Assembly (NCBI GenBank): GCA_045806965.1
Contig: JBJMIG010000021.1
Span: forward strand, 20,644 to 84,643
Source of the DNA: DASYTH01 sp045806965
Lineage (GTDB): Bacteria > Actinomycetota > Actinomycetes > Mycobacteriales > Pseudonocardiaceae
Direction of reading: 5' to 3'
DNA length: 64,000 nucleotides
Part shown: positions 9,101-17,756 of the stretch, in pieces
How positions within the stretch are numbered: position 1 is the first letter of the stretch
How the letters are laid out: each line of letters opens with the position of its first letter
Notes under the pieces: model-generated
Seen by the model: only the letters and a program-made list of their open reading frames with translations
What the model was told of the DNA's origin: nothing
The model's database searches: none
Made by a program: the position numbers and the translations under genes

Positions 9101-9551
9101 CCAACACCTCGATCTCTTCCTCGGCCTCTTCCTGTACCCGGCGGGTGATCGCCTGGAGCGTGCGCACCGTCGTCTCGATGGCGTTGACATCGAACTGGCT
9201 CAGCAGCCGGACGGTTCGGCTGAAGACGTACTCGCGCAGACTCCGGTGCCGGGCTTCCCCCTCGGCGGTCAGGTCGACCTCGGCGTCACCGCGGATGAGT
9301 CCCTCGGCCTCGAGCCGGACGAGCAGGGCGACGGTGGATTCGGCGTCGAGGGTCGGTACACCCTCGAGAACCGTGCGCAGCGTCTCCCGGGCGAGACCCG
9401 GTCCGCGCGTGGCGATCAGTTGGAGGGCGTACCAGGTCTCGGGCGCGGTGTCGCGCACGGCGAGATGTTCGCGCAGCACCCCGCTCAACGTCCGCTCGGC
9501 GAACGCGAGGGCCTGGCCGAACTCGCTGAAAACGGGAGGTGGTGTGGTCAT
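9090..9551 (-). CDS. MarR-like winged-helix regulator
   Basis: 153 residues. A long N-terminal helix, ETWYALQLIATRG, the LDAESTVALLVRLEAEGLIRGDAEVDLTAEGEARHRSLREYV wing region and a C-terminal helix match the MarR fold, although the canonical DxRR wing motif is absent. It is transcribed divergently from another MarR gene across 72 bases containing two related palindromes, suggesting mutual or self regulation. No transporter or enzyme is attached, so the ligand is unknown. Confidence 0.75.
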   Translation of the reverse strand: MTTPPPVFSEFGQALAFAERTLSGVLREHLAVRDTAPETWYALQLIATRGPGLARETLRTVLEGVPTLDAESTVALLVRLEAEGLIRGDAEVDLTAEGEARHRSLREYVFSRTVRLLSQFDVNAIETTVRTLQAITRRVQEEAEEEIEVLATS

Positions 9552-9574
9552 GTCGAGTTCCGTTCACTAGGATG

Positions 9575-9619
9575 GACAGGTACCTGACGACCATAACGAA
9601 GTAGACAGGGACCTGTCTA
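9575..9619. promoter_or_regulatory. Two palindromic operators between divergent MarR genes
   Basis: Site 1 (9575-9588) is GACAGGTACCTGAC; site 2 (9602-9619) is a perfect inverted repeat TAGACAGG-GA-CCTGTCTA. Both share the core ACAGGnnCCTG, with centres 29 bp apart. Site 2 ends only five bases before ATG 9624. Confidence 0.75.
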
Positions 9620-9623
9620 TCTA

Positions 9624-10067
9624 ATGACGGCGAACTTTCCCAGTCGGCCCTTGATCGGGTTCCTGCTTCGGATGCTCTACCAGCACCACGCGCAGGGCAT
9701 CGATGCCGCGCTGCGCGAGGCCGGGTTCGACGACATCCGGCCGGCGGCGGGGAACGTGTTCCCGTTCGTCCCGCCAGGTGGCATCAGCGTGTCAGAGCTC
9801 GCCGAGCTGGCCAGGGTGCGCAAGCAGTCCATGGCCCAGGCGGTGGAGGCGCTCGAACGCTCGGGCTATGTCGAGCGTCGGCCCAATCCGGTTGACCGCC
9901 GCTCCCGCCTGGTGTTCCTCACCGAACGCGGCGCGTCGGTCCCCCCGGTCACCCACGCGGCCGCCGAGCGCGTGGAACAGCAATGGGCGGAGTTGATCGG
10001 CCCGCAAGAGCTCCAGGCGCTGCGCACCGGCTTGCTGCACCTGTTGACCGCGCTCCCCGACCGGTAA
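9624..10067 (+). CDS. MarR family transcriptional regulator
   Basis: 147 residues with a clear MarR core: IGFLLRMLYQHHAQGIDAAL, ISVSELAELARVRKQSMAQAVEALERSGYVERRPNPVDRRSRLVFLTERG. The recognition helix and the DRRSR wing are intact. ATG 9624 sits just after a perfect 18-bp palindrome that would overlap the ribosome site, consistent with tight autorepression. It is followed by a strong hairpin at 10070, so it is likely monocistronic. The ligand and other targets are unknown. Confidence 0.9.
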   Translation: MTANFPSRPLIGFLLRMLYQHHAQGIDAALREAGFDDIRPAAGNVFPFVPPGGISVSELAELARVRKQSMAQAVEALERSGYVERRPNPVDRRSRLVFLTERGASVPPVTHAAAERVEQQWAELIGPQELQALRTGLLHLLTALPDR

Positions 10068-10069
10068 AC

Positions 10070-10093
10070 CCGGCCGGCCCGAGGGCCGGCCGG
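10070..10093. terminator. Hairpin terminator between convergent genes
   Basis: Perfect 11-bp inverted repeat CCGGCCGGCCC / GGGCCGGCCGG with a 2-base centre, three bases past the MarR stop and 26 before the stop of the convergent hydrolase. There is no T-run, as usual in high-GC actinobacteria; it could serve both strands. Confidence 0.7.
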
Positions 10094-10118
10094 TGCCGTG
10101 CGGAAACGGGTGCGCGGT

Positions 10119-11165
10119 TCAGGGCAGTGCGATACCGCGAATCCAGGTGAGCATCGCGCTGTGTGCGACCGGCGCGGAGGGGTGCTGACTGAGCATGTGG
10201 CCACTGCCGGCCGTGACCTGGGCGGTGACCGAGGGCGCGTGGGTGAAGTAGGGCAGTTCCAGGTTTCGGACCGAGGTGGTCGTACACGTCATGCCATCGG
10301 AACCGCCACAGACGAGGTTGTCGAACTGACCCATGGCGATCAGCACGGGCACCGTGATGCCCTGCGTCGGCGAGCCCGCGGCGGGGCCGGTGACCAGCGG
10401 GAGGGCGGTGTTCACCTCGGCATAGGTGATGGTGTCCTTCCACACCTCGTCCTGGGCGATCACCGCCGGGTCGGCGGTCGCGGTGTTGTAGTACAGCGCC
10501 GCGCGGGAGCCGGGAACCGTGGTCAGGTAGCCGGAGGTCGGATCGGCCGGCTGGAGGCTTGAGATGATCAGGTTGAGCCAGGACTGTTTCATGGCGTGCG
10601 CACTGCCGGCGAACGCGAAGGCGCTGATGTCGGAGTAGCGGCCGCCGTAGTCGTAACCGTGCACGGCGCCGAGGCTGTGGCCGACCCACACCACCTTGCC
10701 GAACGGCGAGCCGCCAATGGTGCCGTTGCGAAGCTGGGTGACCACCCCGTGCAACGCCGTGGTGCCGGACTGGATGGTGAGGCCGCCGGCGGCGGTGTGG
10801 GTGCTCTCGCCGTGACCGAGGCGATCGACCGCGAAGGTGGCATAGCCCGCGTTGACCGCGTCCTGGACGAACGAGTACGTGGATGGGTTCTGCGGCCAGT
10901 CCCAGACCTGGCGGGTGTAGGTCGCCCCGTGTACGAGGAGCAGGACGGTGTGCGGCATCGGGGCGAAATCGGGGCGGCACAGGGTGCCACCCATCTTCAG
11001 GTCGACCGGGCCGCCGTCGACACTGGACACTCTGGTGGTGATCATCGAGCACACCACCACCACCGGGGTGGCGCTGACGGCGGCCGGCACAGCCACGCCC
11101 GGCGCGACAACCGCCAGACCGGCGGCCACGAACAGAGACAAGGTTCTTCTCAGGCGTCTACTCAT
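10119..11165 (-). CDS. Secreted alpha/beta hydrolase
   Basis: 348-residue exported serine hydrolase. The N-terminus is a Sec signal (MSRRLRRTLSLFVAAGLAVV, Ala-rich to about residue 32). The alpha/beta-hydrolase fold shows the oxyanion region LLVHGATYT (76-84), nucleophile Ser164 in VGHSLGA, probable acid Asp282 in MGQFDNL and His323 in GSGHML. Three or more Cys suggest disulfides outside the cell. It is probably an esterase or lipase; the substrate is unknown. ATG 11165 has GGGGA upstream. About 60 codons of upstream in-frame extension are rejected because they would precede the signal peptide. Confidence 0.87.
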   Translation of the reverse strand: MSRRLRRTLSLFVAAGLAVVAPGVAVPAAVSATPVVVVCSMITTRVSSVDGGPVDLKMGGTLCRPDFAPMPHTVLLLVHGATYTRQVWDWPQNPSTYSFVQDAVNAGYATFAVDRLGHGESTHTAAGGLTIQSGTTALHGVVTQLRNGTIGGSPFGKVVWVGHSLGAVHGYDYGGRYSDISAFAFAGSAHAMKQSWLNLIISSLQPADPTSGYLTTVPGSRAALYYNTATADPAVIAQDEVWKDTITYAEVNTALPLVTGPAAGSPTQGITVPVLIAMGQFDNLVCGGSDGMTCTTTSVRNLELPYFTHAPSVTAQVTAGSGHMLSQHPSAPVAHSAMLTWIRGIALP

Positions 11166-11523
11166 GTTTGCCAATCCCCGTTCGTCGATGAAATCATCGA
11201 ATTGTTGCCGCATTCGACAAACGGGGGCCCCCAGAATGTCTATCCGTCCGGGACGAACGGTGGACGTATCCTGCTCGCTTCCCGCCGGCAGCACGAGTAC
11301 ACGCTCCCGGGTAGTGCGGTATTCACAGTCCTGGGCATGGGATCCGCACGCCGTGCCTGACGTCCGGACGCCACTGTCCGCACCGGACACCGGCCGGGTC
11401 CGGTGACTTGTTGTCCACAGTCGACCGCGGATAGTTCGCCGCGACGCTCACCCAAAACAGACCGGGCAACTCCGCTCAGTTGCCTTCGCGCGGGGACTCG
11501 CGGGGTTGCGCCGGGGCGCCGGC
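11166..11523. other. 358-bp intergenic region with diverged repeat B
   Basis: Upstream region of the secreted hydrolase; no gene seen. Near 11475-11512 is a diverged member of repeat family B (CTCAGTTGCCTTCGCGCGGG followed by GACTCGCGGGG), next to the 3' end of the 11524 gene. Confidence 0.5.
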
Positions 11524-12726
11524 TCAGAGCTTGGCGGTCGCGGTGAGGGTGGCCAAGCACATCTCGTCGCTGGTGCCGTCTCCCCACACCACGTAACGCG
11601 GCTGGAGCGGCTTGAGCTCGGGCAGTTGGGCGCGCAGCGTCGCGTCGTGTGTGCAGGTGACCCGAAGGGTGTCGCCGCGGTTGAGGGTGACGGGCGCGGG
11701 CAGCGGTTGGCTGGACTGGTCGTCGAAGTTGAACGCAGGCTGGTCGAGAAGCTTGCGGGCGTTCGGCGTGCCCGGGTTCAACTCCACGGTCATGGACCGG
11801 CCGAGCAGGTGCATGTGCGGGGCGACGGAGAACACCCGGACCGGTTGCCGGACCTTGATCTCGCACTGCTGGGTGGGCCCCGGAGTCGGCGCGCTTCCCC
11901 TGTTGCACAACGTGTTGAGGCCGTAAACCATGGAGCTGGCCTGATTGCCGGTGCGCTGCACCAGATCCCGCAGCGCCTGGCTGCGGTCGCACAGCGGGCC
12001 CGACTCGGTCGGGGCGCAGGGAAGTTCGATCGGGGCGGGGAGGCGCAGCGCGTGCAACGCGGTGACCGCGGCGGTGCCGGGCATCAGCCGCAGGCGCACC
12101 GAGGACTGATCGGTCGGACCGGATTTTCCGTTGGTGGCCAACAGGTTGTAGTGCACCTGGAGGACGATCTGGCTGCCCGGCTGGACCGGGTAGCCGGCCA
12201 GTTCGGCGGTGAGCTCCTCCTGGTGGCCCGGCGCCCAGCCGCCGATGTAGGTCTCGCCGGACGAACCGCCGCCGAAGGACTCGAGCCCACCGGCGAGCCC
12301 GGTGCCGCCGAAGCACTGCCACCCGTCACCGCTGGCCGCGGTGTCCACGCTGCGCGCGTGCTCCACTTCGGACGCGGTGATGCTGTACAGGATGGCGTGA
12401 TGCACGATCTCGGTGTTCTGCGGCAGGAACTGGCTGCCGGTGAGGTAGGCGGCGGCGGTGAGCTTCGGGTCGATCAGGAAGCACCGGTACTCGTCGGTGC
12501 CGCCCTGCGGCGGCGCGGGCTGATAGGGCTGGGCCAGGCCGATCTCGAGAAACCGCTCACCGTCGCGCAGCGGCACGGCCGGTGGCGGCGCGCTGCCGTG
12601 TACGTGCCCGGAGTGCGTCTCCGGAGCCGAACCGTCGCCGCCGGCTCCCTGCGGTGCCGGCGCCGAACCGCAGGCCGCCACGGTGAGGGCCACCGTCGCG
12701 GCCACGACTACCCGCCGTAGACCCAC
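11524..12726 (-). CDS. PHM/DBM-like copper type II monooxygenase lipoprotein
   Basis: About 400 residues from GTG 12726. The N-terminus is a lipoprotein signal (LRRVVVAATVALTVAAC, lipid-anchored Cys at 19) followed by a linker with HSGHVHG. The body matches the copper type II ascorbate-dependent monooxygenase fold: CuH-type ligands His109-His110 (VHHAIL) and His192 (LQVHYN), and CuM-type ligands His304 and His306 (APHMHLLG) and Met389 (SDEMC). Order and spacing match animal peptidylglycine alpha-hydroxylating and dopamine beta monooxygenases. It should act outside the membrane; the bacterial substrate is unknown. An in-frame ATG or GTG at 12774 is possible but precedes the signal. It follows the DHA2 gene at 83 bases. 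Confidence 0.82.
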   Translation of the reverse strand: MGLRRVVVAATVALTVAACGSAPAPQGAGGDGSAPETHSGHVHGSAPPPAVPLRDGERFLEIGLAQPYQPAPPQGGTDEYRCFLIDPKLTAAAYLTGSQFLPQNTEIVHHAILYSITASEVEHARSVDTAASGDGWQCFGGTGLAGGLESFGGGSSGETYIGGWAPGHQEELTAELAGYPVQPGSQIVLQVHYNLLATNGKSGPTDQSSVRLRLMPGTAAVTALHALRLPAPIELPCAPTESGPLCDRSQALRDLVQRTGNQASSMVYGLNTLCNRGSAPTPGPTQQCEIKVRQPVRVFSVAPHMHLLGRSMTVELNPGTPNARKLLDQPAFNFDDQSSQPLPAPVTLNRGDTLRVTCTHDATLRAQLPELKPLQPRYVVWGDGTSDEMCLATLTATAKL

Positions 12727-12809
12727 CAGGCCACCGTACGCCTGAGCACCCGCCGAGGTCGCCCACGCCAGCAACGCGATACAGCTGACATCCCGCTGGA
12801 GCCGCGCAA

Positions 12810-14414
12810 CTAGGCGTCAGCGGTGGCCGGCTCGGGATCGGGCCGGATGAGCCGGGTGTTCGGCAGGCTGCGGGTGAGGAACAGGCTCAGCAACGCGATC
12901 GCGCTGGCGGCCAGCAGCGCCACCCGAAGCCCGAGCAGCTGCGCGTCGGCGTAGGTGTCGACCAGCGCGTCGGCCTCCTGGTCGGCGACGTTCGCCTGCT
13001 CCAGCGCGGCGTAGACCTGGTCAACCGACACGAAGTTGACCCCGCCCGAAACGGCGACGCCGACCTGGTCCTTGACCGCGTCGGAGACCTGCGGGTTGGC
13101 GGAGAGGCCGGCCACGGTGGCGGCGGAGAGCACGCCGATCAGGATCGAGCCGATGAACGCCGTGCCGAGCGAGGATCCGAGGTTCTGTGCGGTGTACTGG
13201 AGACCGCCGACCTCGCTGCGGTCCGCCTCCCCCACGCTGGACTGCGCGACGTTGCCGAGTTGGGCTGCGAGCAGGCCCATGCCGATGCCGAGGACCGCCA
13301 TCGCGATGGCGAACGAGGCCTCGTTGAGCTCGGGTTCGATGGACGCGAGCAACCAGAGCGTCGCCAGCACCAGCACCCCGAAGCCGAGCCGAACCACCTG
13401 CCTCGGCGAGGCGTACCGGTTGAGGAGCGGTGCGCTCATCGCCGTGACGAGCATGGTGACCGAGACGGGCAACAGCCGCAGTCCGGTCTGGAACGCGTCG
13501 AGCCCCTGCACCACCTGTAGGTACAGCGGGATGGTGAAGAACAGCCCGAGCAGGATCAGGTTCTGGGCGAGCAGGGTGGACAGTGTCGCCCGCAGCGGCC
13601 GAATGCCGAACAGCCCGGAGCGCACCAGCGGCTCGCGGCCCCGCGCCTCCTGATGCCGCAACCAGGTTCGCATCAGCGCCAGCGTGACCAGCCCGGCGCC
13701 GATGACGAACACGGTCAGCGAGAAGCCGAGGATCGTGATCGGCGAGTCGCGGGGAACCAGCCAGCCCCACACGGCGCTCTGCAGCACGCCGAGGACGATG
13801 AGGGTGAGACCGACGACGGACAGAGCGGCGCCGACGAAGTCGAACCGCCGGCGCGGACCCGTGGCCGGCACGTCGTTGATCCAGCGCAGCGTCAGCAGCA
13901 CGAACACGACCACGACCACCTCGCCGGCGAACACGAGCCGCCAGGTGAGATAGGTGGTGACCCAGCCGCCGAGCAGCGGTCCGACCGCGATGCCCGCGCC
14001 GGCCAGCCCACCGATCACGCCGTAGGCCAGCGCCCGGTCCGGCCCGGAGAAGTTCCCGCCGACCAGCGCGGCCAGTGCCGGCAGCACCAGCGCACCGCCG
14101 AGTCCTTCGATGATCGACCAGCCGATGAGCAGCACCCAGAGCTTCGGCGCGACGGCGGTCAGCAGGGAACCGGCGCCGTAGATCACCATGCCGATGGCGA
14201 ACGTGCGCCGCCGGCCGAAGATGTCGCTGAGCTTCGCGCCCGTCATCAGGAACGCGGCCATCACCAGCGTGTAGATGGTGATGACGGCCTGGATGGTGCT
14301 GACCGTGGTGTCGAAGTCCTCGACCAGCTGGCTGATCGACACGTTCATCACCGAGGTGTCGAGCACCATCAGGAACTGTGCCGCGCCAAGGACGATCAGC
14401 GGCTTGAGTTGCAC
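12810..14414 (-). CDS. DHA2 family MFS drug exporter
   Basis: 534 residues, about 14 membrane helices, EmrB/QacA type. TM1 LIVLGAAQFLMVLDTSVMNVSI has the Asp typical of the family, the loop is TGAKLSDIFGRRRTFAIG and motif C IAVGPLLGGW. A large extracytoplasmic loop near 440-490 (VSGGVNFVSVDQVYAALEQANVADQEADALVDTYADAQ) resembles the family's last loop. It probably expels toxic organic molecules. GTG 14414 starts just before TM1, 18 bases after the stop of the SHOCT protein, suggesting a two-gene operon. Confidence 0.9.
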   Translation of the reverse strand: MQLKPLIVLGAAQFLMVLDTSVMNVSISQLVEDFDTTVSTIQAVITIYTLVMAAFLMTGAKLSDIFGRRRTFAIGMVIYGAGSLLTAVAPKLWVLLIGWSIIEGLGGALVLPALAALVGGNFSGPDRALAYGVIGGLAGAGIAVGPLLGGWVTTYLTWRLVFAGEVVVVVFVLLTLRWINDVPATGPRRRFDFVGAALSVVGLTLIVLGVLQSAVWGWLVPRDSPITILGFSLTVFVIGAGLVTLALMRTWLRHQEARGREPLVRSGLFGIRPLRATLSTLLAQNLILLGLFFTIPLYLQVVQGLDAFQTGLRLLPVSVTMLVTAMSAPLLNRYASPRQVVRLGFGVLVLATLWLLASIEPELNEASFAIAMAVLGIGMGLLAAQLGNVAQSSVGEADRSEVGGLQYTAQNLGSSLGTAFIGSILIGVLSAATVAGLSANPQVSDAVKDQVGVAVSGGVNFVSVDQVYAALEQANVADQEADALVDTYADAQLLGLRVALLAASAIALLSLFLTRSLPNTRLIRPDPEPATADA

Positions 14415-14432
14415 CTGCGGGAGCCGGCCCGG

Positions 14433-14840
14433 TCAGACGGTCGAGGCGCGTTCGCCCCCGAGAACCTTGGCCTTGGCAAGGTCATAGTCCTCGGGCGAGA
14501 TCGCACCGCGATCGCGAAGATCGACCAGCTTGCCGAGCTCGTCGGCCGTGCTCGGCGCGCTCGAGGCTGCGGTTGTCGCCTGCATGTACCGGTTGAGGCC
14601 GGACATGTTGCGCGCCTCGTGCGTGATGGCCCGCTCCTGCATGGCTCCGCCTCTGGCGATCAGATACACCAGCGCGCCGAGCCAGGGGATGAAGATCAGG
14701 AACAGCGTCCACAACGCCTTTCCCCAGCCGGACAGTTCATGGTCCCGGAACACGTCCGTCAGGATCATGATCAGCATCCAGATCCAAGCGAACAGCAGCA
14801 TGAACCAGAAGATCGACACCATGAAGTCCCACAGCGTCAT
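14433..14840 (-). CDS. PLDc_N and SHOCT domain membrane protein
   Basis: 135 residues. Two N-terminal membrane helices (MVSIFWFMLLFAWIWMLIMILTDVF and ALWTLFLIFIPWLGALVYLIARG) form a PLDc_N-type anchor. The C-terminus is a SHOCT domain (ADELGKLVDLRDRGAISPEDYDLAKAKVL), a short module that mediates oligomerisation. ATG 14840 is preceded by GAGGAGCTGAG at ideal spacing. It sits immediately upstream of a DHA2 exporter with an 18-base gap. Such genes are common in actinobacteria and function is not established. Confidence 0.85.
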   Translation of the reverse strand: MTLWDFMVSIFWFMLLFAWIWMLIMILTDVFRDHELSGWGKALWTLFLIFIPWLGALVYLIARGGAMQERAITHEARNMSGLNRYMQATTAASSAPSTADELGKLVDLRDRGAISPEDYDLAKAKVLGGERASTV

Positions 14841-14977
14841 CTCAGCTCCTCGAGCAGTCCTACCCATGGTAGGAAACGGCCAACAGTGATCAAAGTCTGC
14901 GCAGTCCGCGCTGCCCCCGCATCACCCGCTCCGGGTGACACCAGGCGACCACCGCCGAGATCATCAAGATCGAGGCG

Positions 14978-16060
14978 CTAGGTCGCGGCCGCGTGGTCGG
15001 CGAGAACCTCGTGGACCAATTGACGGTTCGCGGCGGCGCCCGGTCCTGCGGCGCCGCGGTCGCCAGCCAGCGTGATGAGCGCCTTCCACAGTGCCCAGCC
15101 ACGAGCCCTGGCCCAGGTTGCCGGCTCATGGCCGACCGCACCGCGCAACGCCGCCCGACTGTCCCCGCCGAACATCGTCCAGGCGATCACCAGATCGCAC
15201 GCGGGATCGCCGACGCCGGACGTGCCGAAGTCGATGACCGCGGCCAACTTCCCGTCGCGGACCAGGAGGTTGCCGCTGGCCACGTCGCCGTGAAACCAGA
15301 CCGGCGGCCCGGACCAGTCGGCATCGAGGGCGGTGGTCCACACCCGCGCGGCGGACTCGGTGTCGAGCTGGCCGTCCAGTGCCCGCAGGCTTCGTCGGGT
15401 CTCGTCGTCGTAGTGCGACAACGAGGCGCCCCGGTAGAAACTGTGGGTACCGGCCACCGGCCCGCCGGTGGGGTCGATGCGTTGCAGGGCAAGGAGGAAA
15501 CCGCCGACGGACCGGGCGAACGCGGACCGGTCGGCGATCCGCGCCCGACTCGCCGGCTCACCATCCAGCCAGCGCCGGACCGACCAGGGGAACGGATATC
15601 CCGCACCGGGCACGCCCTTGGCAACCGGCACCGGGACAGGCAGCGGCAGGGCCGGCGCGAGCACCGGCAGCCACCGGTGTTCCTTCTCGATGGCCGGGGT
15701 GTAGTGCTCGGCGGTCGGCAACCGCACGGTCAGTTCGGCGCCGAGACGGTAGGTGCGGTTGTCCCACCCGTCCAGCTCGACCGGCGTCACCGGCAGCTCG
15801 CTCCACTGTGGAAACTGCGCCCTGATCAGCCGGCGCACCAACCCCGCGTCGATACCGGCGCGACCATCCCCGCTGTCCACCACCGCGGCAGCATCACGCC
15901 GGGCCGGGTCGTCGGGCAACGACTTTTTCGCCCGCCGGGGTGGACCGCCGGGCCACCCGAAGGCCGCGAATCGCGCCGTTGGGCCGAACGGAGGCGAATA
16001 TGAGGGCCATTCGGGTTCTGGTTCGGCGAGATCATCGGTGGTTATGTCAATTTTCGACAT
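14978..16060 (-). CDS. Aminoglycoside phosphotransferase family kinase
   Basis: About 360 residues from ATG 16060. The protein-kinase-like APH fold is clear: Brenner motif WFHGDVASGNLL with His257, Asp259 and Asn264, and the metal-binding DFG-like IDFGTSGVGDPACDL (Asp277). ELDGWDNRTYRLG forms the nucleotide loop. The family phosphorylates aminoglycosides, macrolides or metabolites; nothing identifies the acceptor here. The first 70 residues (Pro/Arg-rich) lie outside the fold, and a downstream GTG (VDSGDGRAGIDAGLVRRL) could be the true start. Divergent from the SGNH hydrolase across about 45 bases. Confidence 0.85.
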   Translation of the reverse strand: MSKIDITTDDLAEPEPEWPSYSPPFGPTARFAAFGWPGGPPRRAKKSLPDDPARRDAAAVVDSGDGRAGIDAGLVRRLIRAQFPQWSELPVTPVELDGWDNRTYRLGAELTVRLPTAEHYTPAIEKEHRWLPVLAPALPLPVPVPVAKGVPGAGYPFPWSVRRWLDGEPASRARIADRSAFARSVGGFLLALQRIDPTGGPVAGTHSFYRGASLSHYDDETRRSLRALDGQLDTESAARVWTTALDADWSGPPVWFHGDVASGNLLVRDGKLAAVIDFGTSGVGDPACDLVIAWTMFGGDSRAALRGAVGHEPATWARARGWALWKALITLAGDRGAAGPGAAANRQLVHEVLADHAAAT

Positions 16061-16104
16061 GTTCGCTGCGGCAGCGTCGCCGCACGACGATCGGGGATTG
16101 AGCC

Positions 16105-17145
16105 ATGTCGGGTGTCCGCTCACGTGTGCTTGCCGCCGGTGCGGCAGTGCTCACGACCGTCGCATTGACGATCGCCGCGCCGCCCGCGTCGGCCGGTCCG
16201 CTCGACACCAGACCAACGGCCATCGTTTCCCTTGGCGACAGCGCCATCTCCGGCGAGGGTGCCGGCAGCTACGAGGCCGGAACGCAGGGCGAGAACGGCG
16301 ACTGGTGCCACCGCAGCGCCAACGCGCTGGTGCACCGGACCCAGTTGGCCGATCGCACGATCAACCTGGCCTGCTCGGGAGCGAACTCGGCGAACGTCTC
16401 GCTGGCCGACACCACGCACTACACCGAGGGATCACAGGCGAGGCGACTGATCGACGTGGCCCGCGCCTACCGCGTCACCACGGTGATCGTGCAGGACGGC
16501 GCGAACGACGAGCCACAGTTCGCCGACACCCTGCTCGGCTGCATCGCGGAGTGGCTCAACCCGTTCAGCCGCGGCTGCGCGCCGTCGTTGCGCACCCAGT
16601 GGCCGCAGCGGCTGACCGCCATGGCGCCCCGGGTCGAGCAGGCCCTCAACGACATCAAGTCCGCGATGAGCCAGGCCGGCTACCCGGCCGGCAGCTACAA
16701 CCTGGTGCTCGCTTCGTATGCCTCGCCGCTCACCGAGCGGATGGATCCGACCTGGCACGGCCCGCAGGGCTGTCCGTTCAAGCTCGCCGACGCCGGGTAC
16801 GGCCGAACCACGGCGGTGCCGCAGCTTTCCGCGGCACTGCGCGACGTGGCCAGCCAGGTCGGTGCGAAGTTCCTGGACTTCTCGAGGGCGACCGAGGGGC
16901 ACGAGGCGTGCGGCGGCGGGAACAGCTCGGCCGGCGAGTGGCAGAACCGGATCACCGTCGACCCGTTCGCCTGGGTACACGGCGGCCTCGACGCCATCGG
17001 CATCCATCTGGCGCAGCAGTCCTTCCATCCCAACGCCACCGGGCACGGCCAACTCGGCCGCTGCGTCACCGAGTTCGTCAGCTCCGGCGCCGGCTCCGCC
17101 CGGTGCCTGATCGGCGCCGACGGCAACCTGCACGCGACCGCCTGA
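16105..17145 (+). CDS. Secreted SGNH/GDSL hydrolase
   Basis: 346 residues with a Sec signal peptide (cleavage probably after PPASA, residue 30). SGNH blocks are present: GDS in IVSLGDSAISGEG (nucleophile Ser46), block II Gly/Asn region CSGANSANV, block III QDGANDE, and His308 in SFHPNATGHG. Several Cys (WCHRS, LACSG, LLGC, RGCAP, CPFK, EACGG, GRC, ARCL) indicate disulfides typical of secreted actinobacterial esterases. It probably hydrolyses an extracellular ester such as a lipid or acetylated polysaccharide. Divergent from the APH-type kinase; no operon partner. Confidence 0.88.
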   Translation: MSGVRSRVLAAGAAVLTTVALTIAAPPASAGPLDTRPTAIVSLGDSAISGEGAGSYEAGTQGENGDWCHRSANALVHRTQLADRTINLACSGANSANVSLADTTHYTEGSQARRLIDVARAYRVTTVIVQDGANDEPQFADTLLGCIAEWLNPFSRGCAPSLRTQWPQRLTAMAPRVEQALNDIKSAMSQAGYPAGSYNLVLASYASPLTERMDPTWHGPQGCPFKLADAGYGRTTAVPQLSAALRDVASQVGAKFLDFSRATEGHEACGGGNSSAGEWQNRITVDPFAWVHGGLDAIGIHLAQQSFHPNATGHGQLGRCVTEFVSSGAGSARCLIGADGNLHATA

Positions 17146-17196
17146 CCCGACCGGCAGCGGTCAGGGCGCGAACTGTCCACAGAGGACGTCCGCCGG

Positions 17197-17715
17197 TCAG
17201 CTCGGTTCGGCGGGCGGATCGGCTCCCCCCGCGATAGTCCGCTGGACCCACGCGACATCGTGCCAACCGCCGTGTTTCCAACCGATCCGGCGGTAGGTGC
17301 CGACCGGCTCGAACCCCATCGCCCGGTGCAGGCCGACGCTCGCCTCGTTGGGCAGCGTCATGCCGGCGACCGCGATGCGGAAACCGCGCGCCGCCAGGCG
17401 GTTGAACAACTCGGTGTAGAGCGCGCGGCCGCCGCCCCGGCGCTGCCGGCCGCGCTCGAGATAGACACTGACCTCACAGGACCAGCGATACGCCAGGCGC
17501 GCCTTGAACGGGCCGCCGTAGGCATATCCGACCACCCGCCCGCCGTCCTCGAACACCACCCAGGCGTGCCCGCGTTGGGCGGCGTCGACCCGGGCGGCCA
17601 TCTCGGTCGCCGACGGCGGTTCGGTCTCGAAGCTGATCGCGGTCTCGCGGACGTACGGGGCATAGATGGCCGAACACGCCGCCGCGTCGGCCGGAACGGC
17701 GTCTCGGATGCACAT
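17197..17715 (-). CDS. GNAT N-acetyltransferase, phosphinothricin acetyltransferase-like
   Basis: 172 residues. The start IRDAVPADAAACSAIYAPYVRETAISFETEPPS is diagnostic of the PAT/MnaT branch of GNAT enzymes, followed by the acetyl-CoA site RGRQRRGGGRALYTELFNRL and MTLPNEASVGLHRAMGFEPVGTYRRIGWKHGGWHDVAWVQR. Members acetylate phosphinothricin, methionine sulfoximine or related amines; the native substrate here is unknown. Divergent from an XRE-cupin regulator with an inverted repeat in the 41-base gap, so it is probably that regulator's target. Confidence 0.92.
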   Translation of the reverse strand: MCIRDAVPADAAACSAIYAPYVRETAISFETEPPSATEMAARVDAAQRGHAWVVFEDGGRVVGYAYGGPFKARLAYRWSCEVSVYLERGRQRRGGGRALYTELFNRLAARGFRIAVAGMTLPNEASVGLHRAMGFEPVGTYRRIGWKHGGWHDVAWVQRTIAGGADPPAEPS

Positions 17716-17721
17716 GACGTG

Positions 17722-17750
17722 ACTATAGTGTCGAATTATGACGCTATAGT
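17722..17750. promoter_or_regulatory. Inverted-repeat operator between GNAT and XRE-cupin genes
   Basis: Arms ACTATAGTGTC (17722-17732) and GACGCTATAGT (17740-17750), one mismatch, 7-base AT-rich spacer. Each arm contains the palindrome CTATAG, so this is a pair of nested sites, positioned to overlap both divergent promoters and the ribosome-binding region of the regulator. Confidence 0.75.
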
Positions 17751-17756
17751 AAACAG

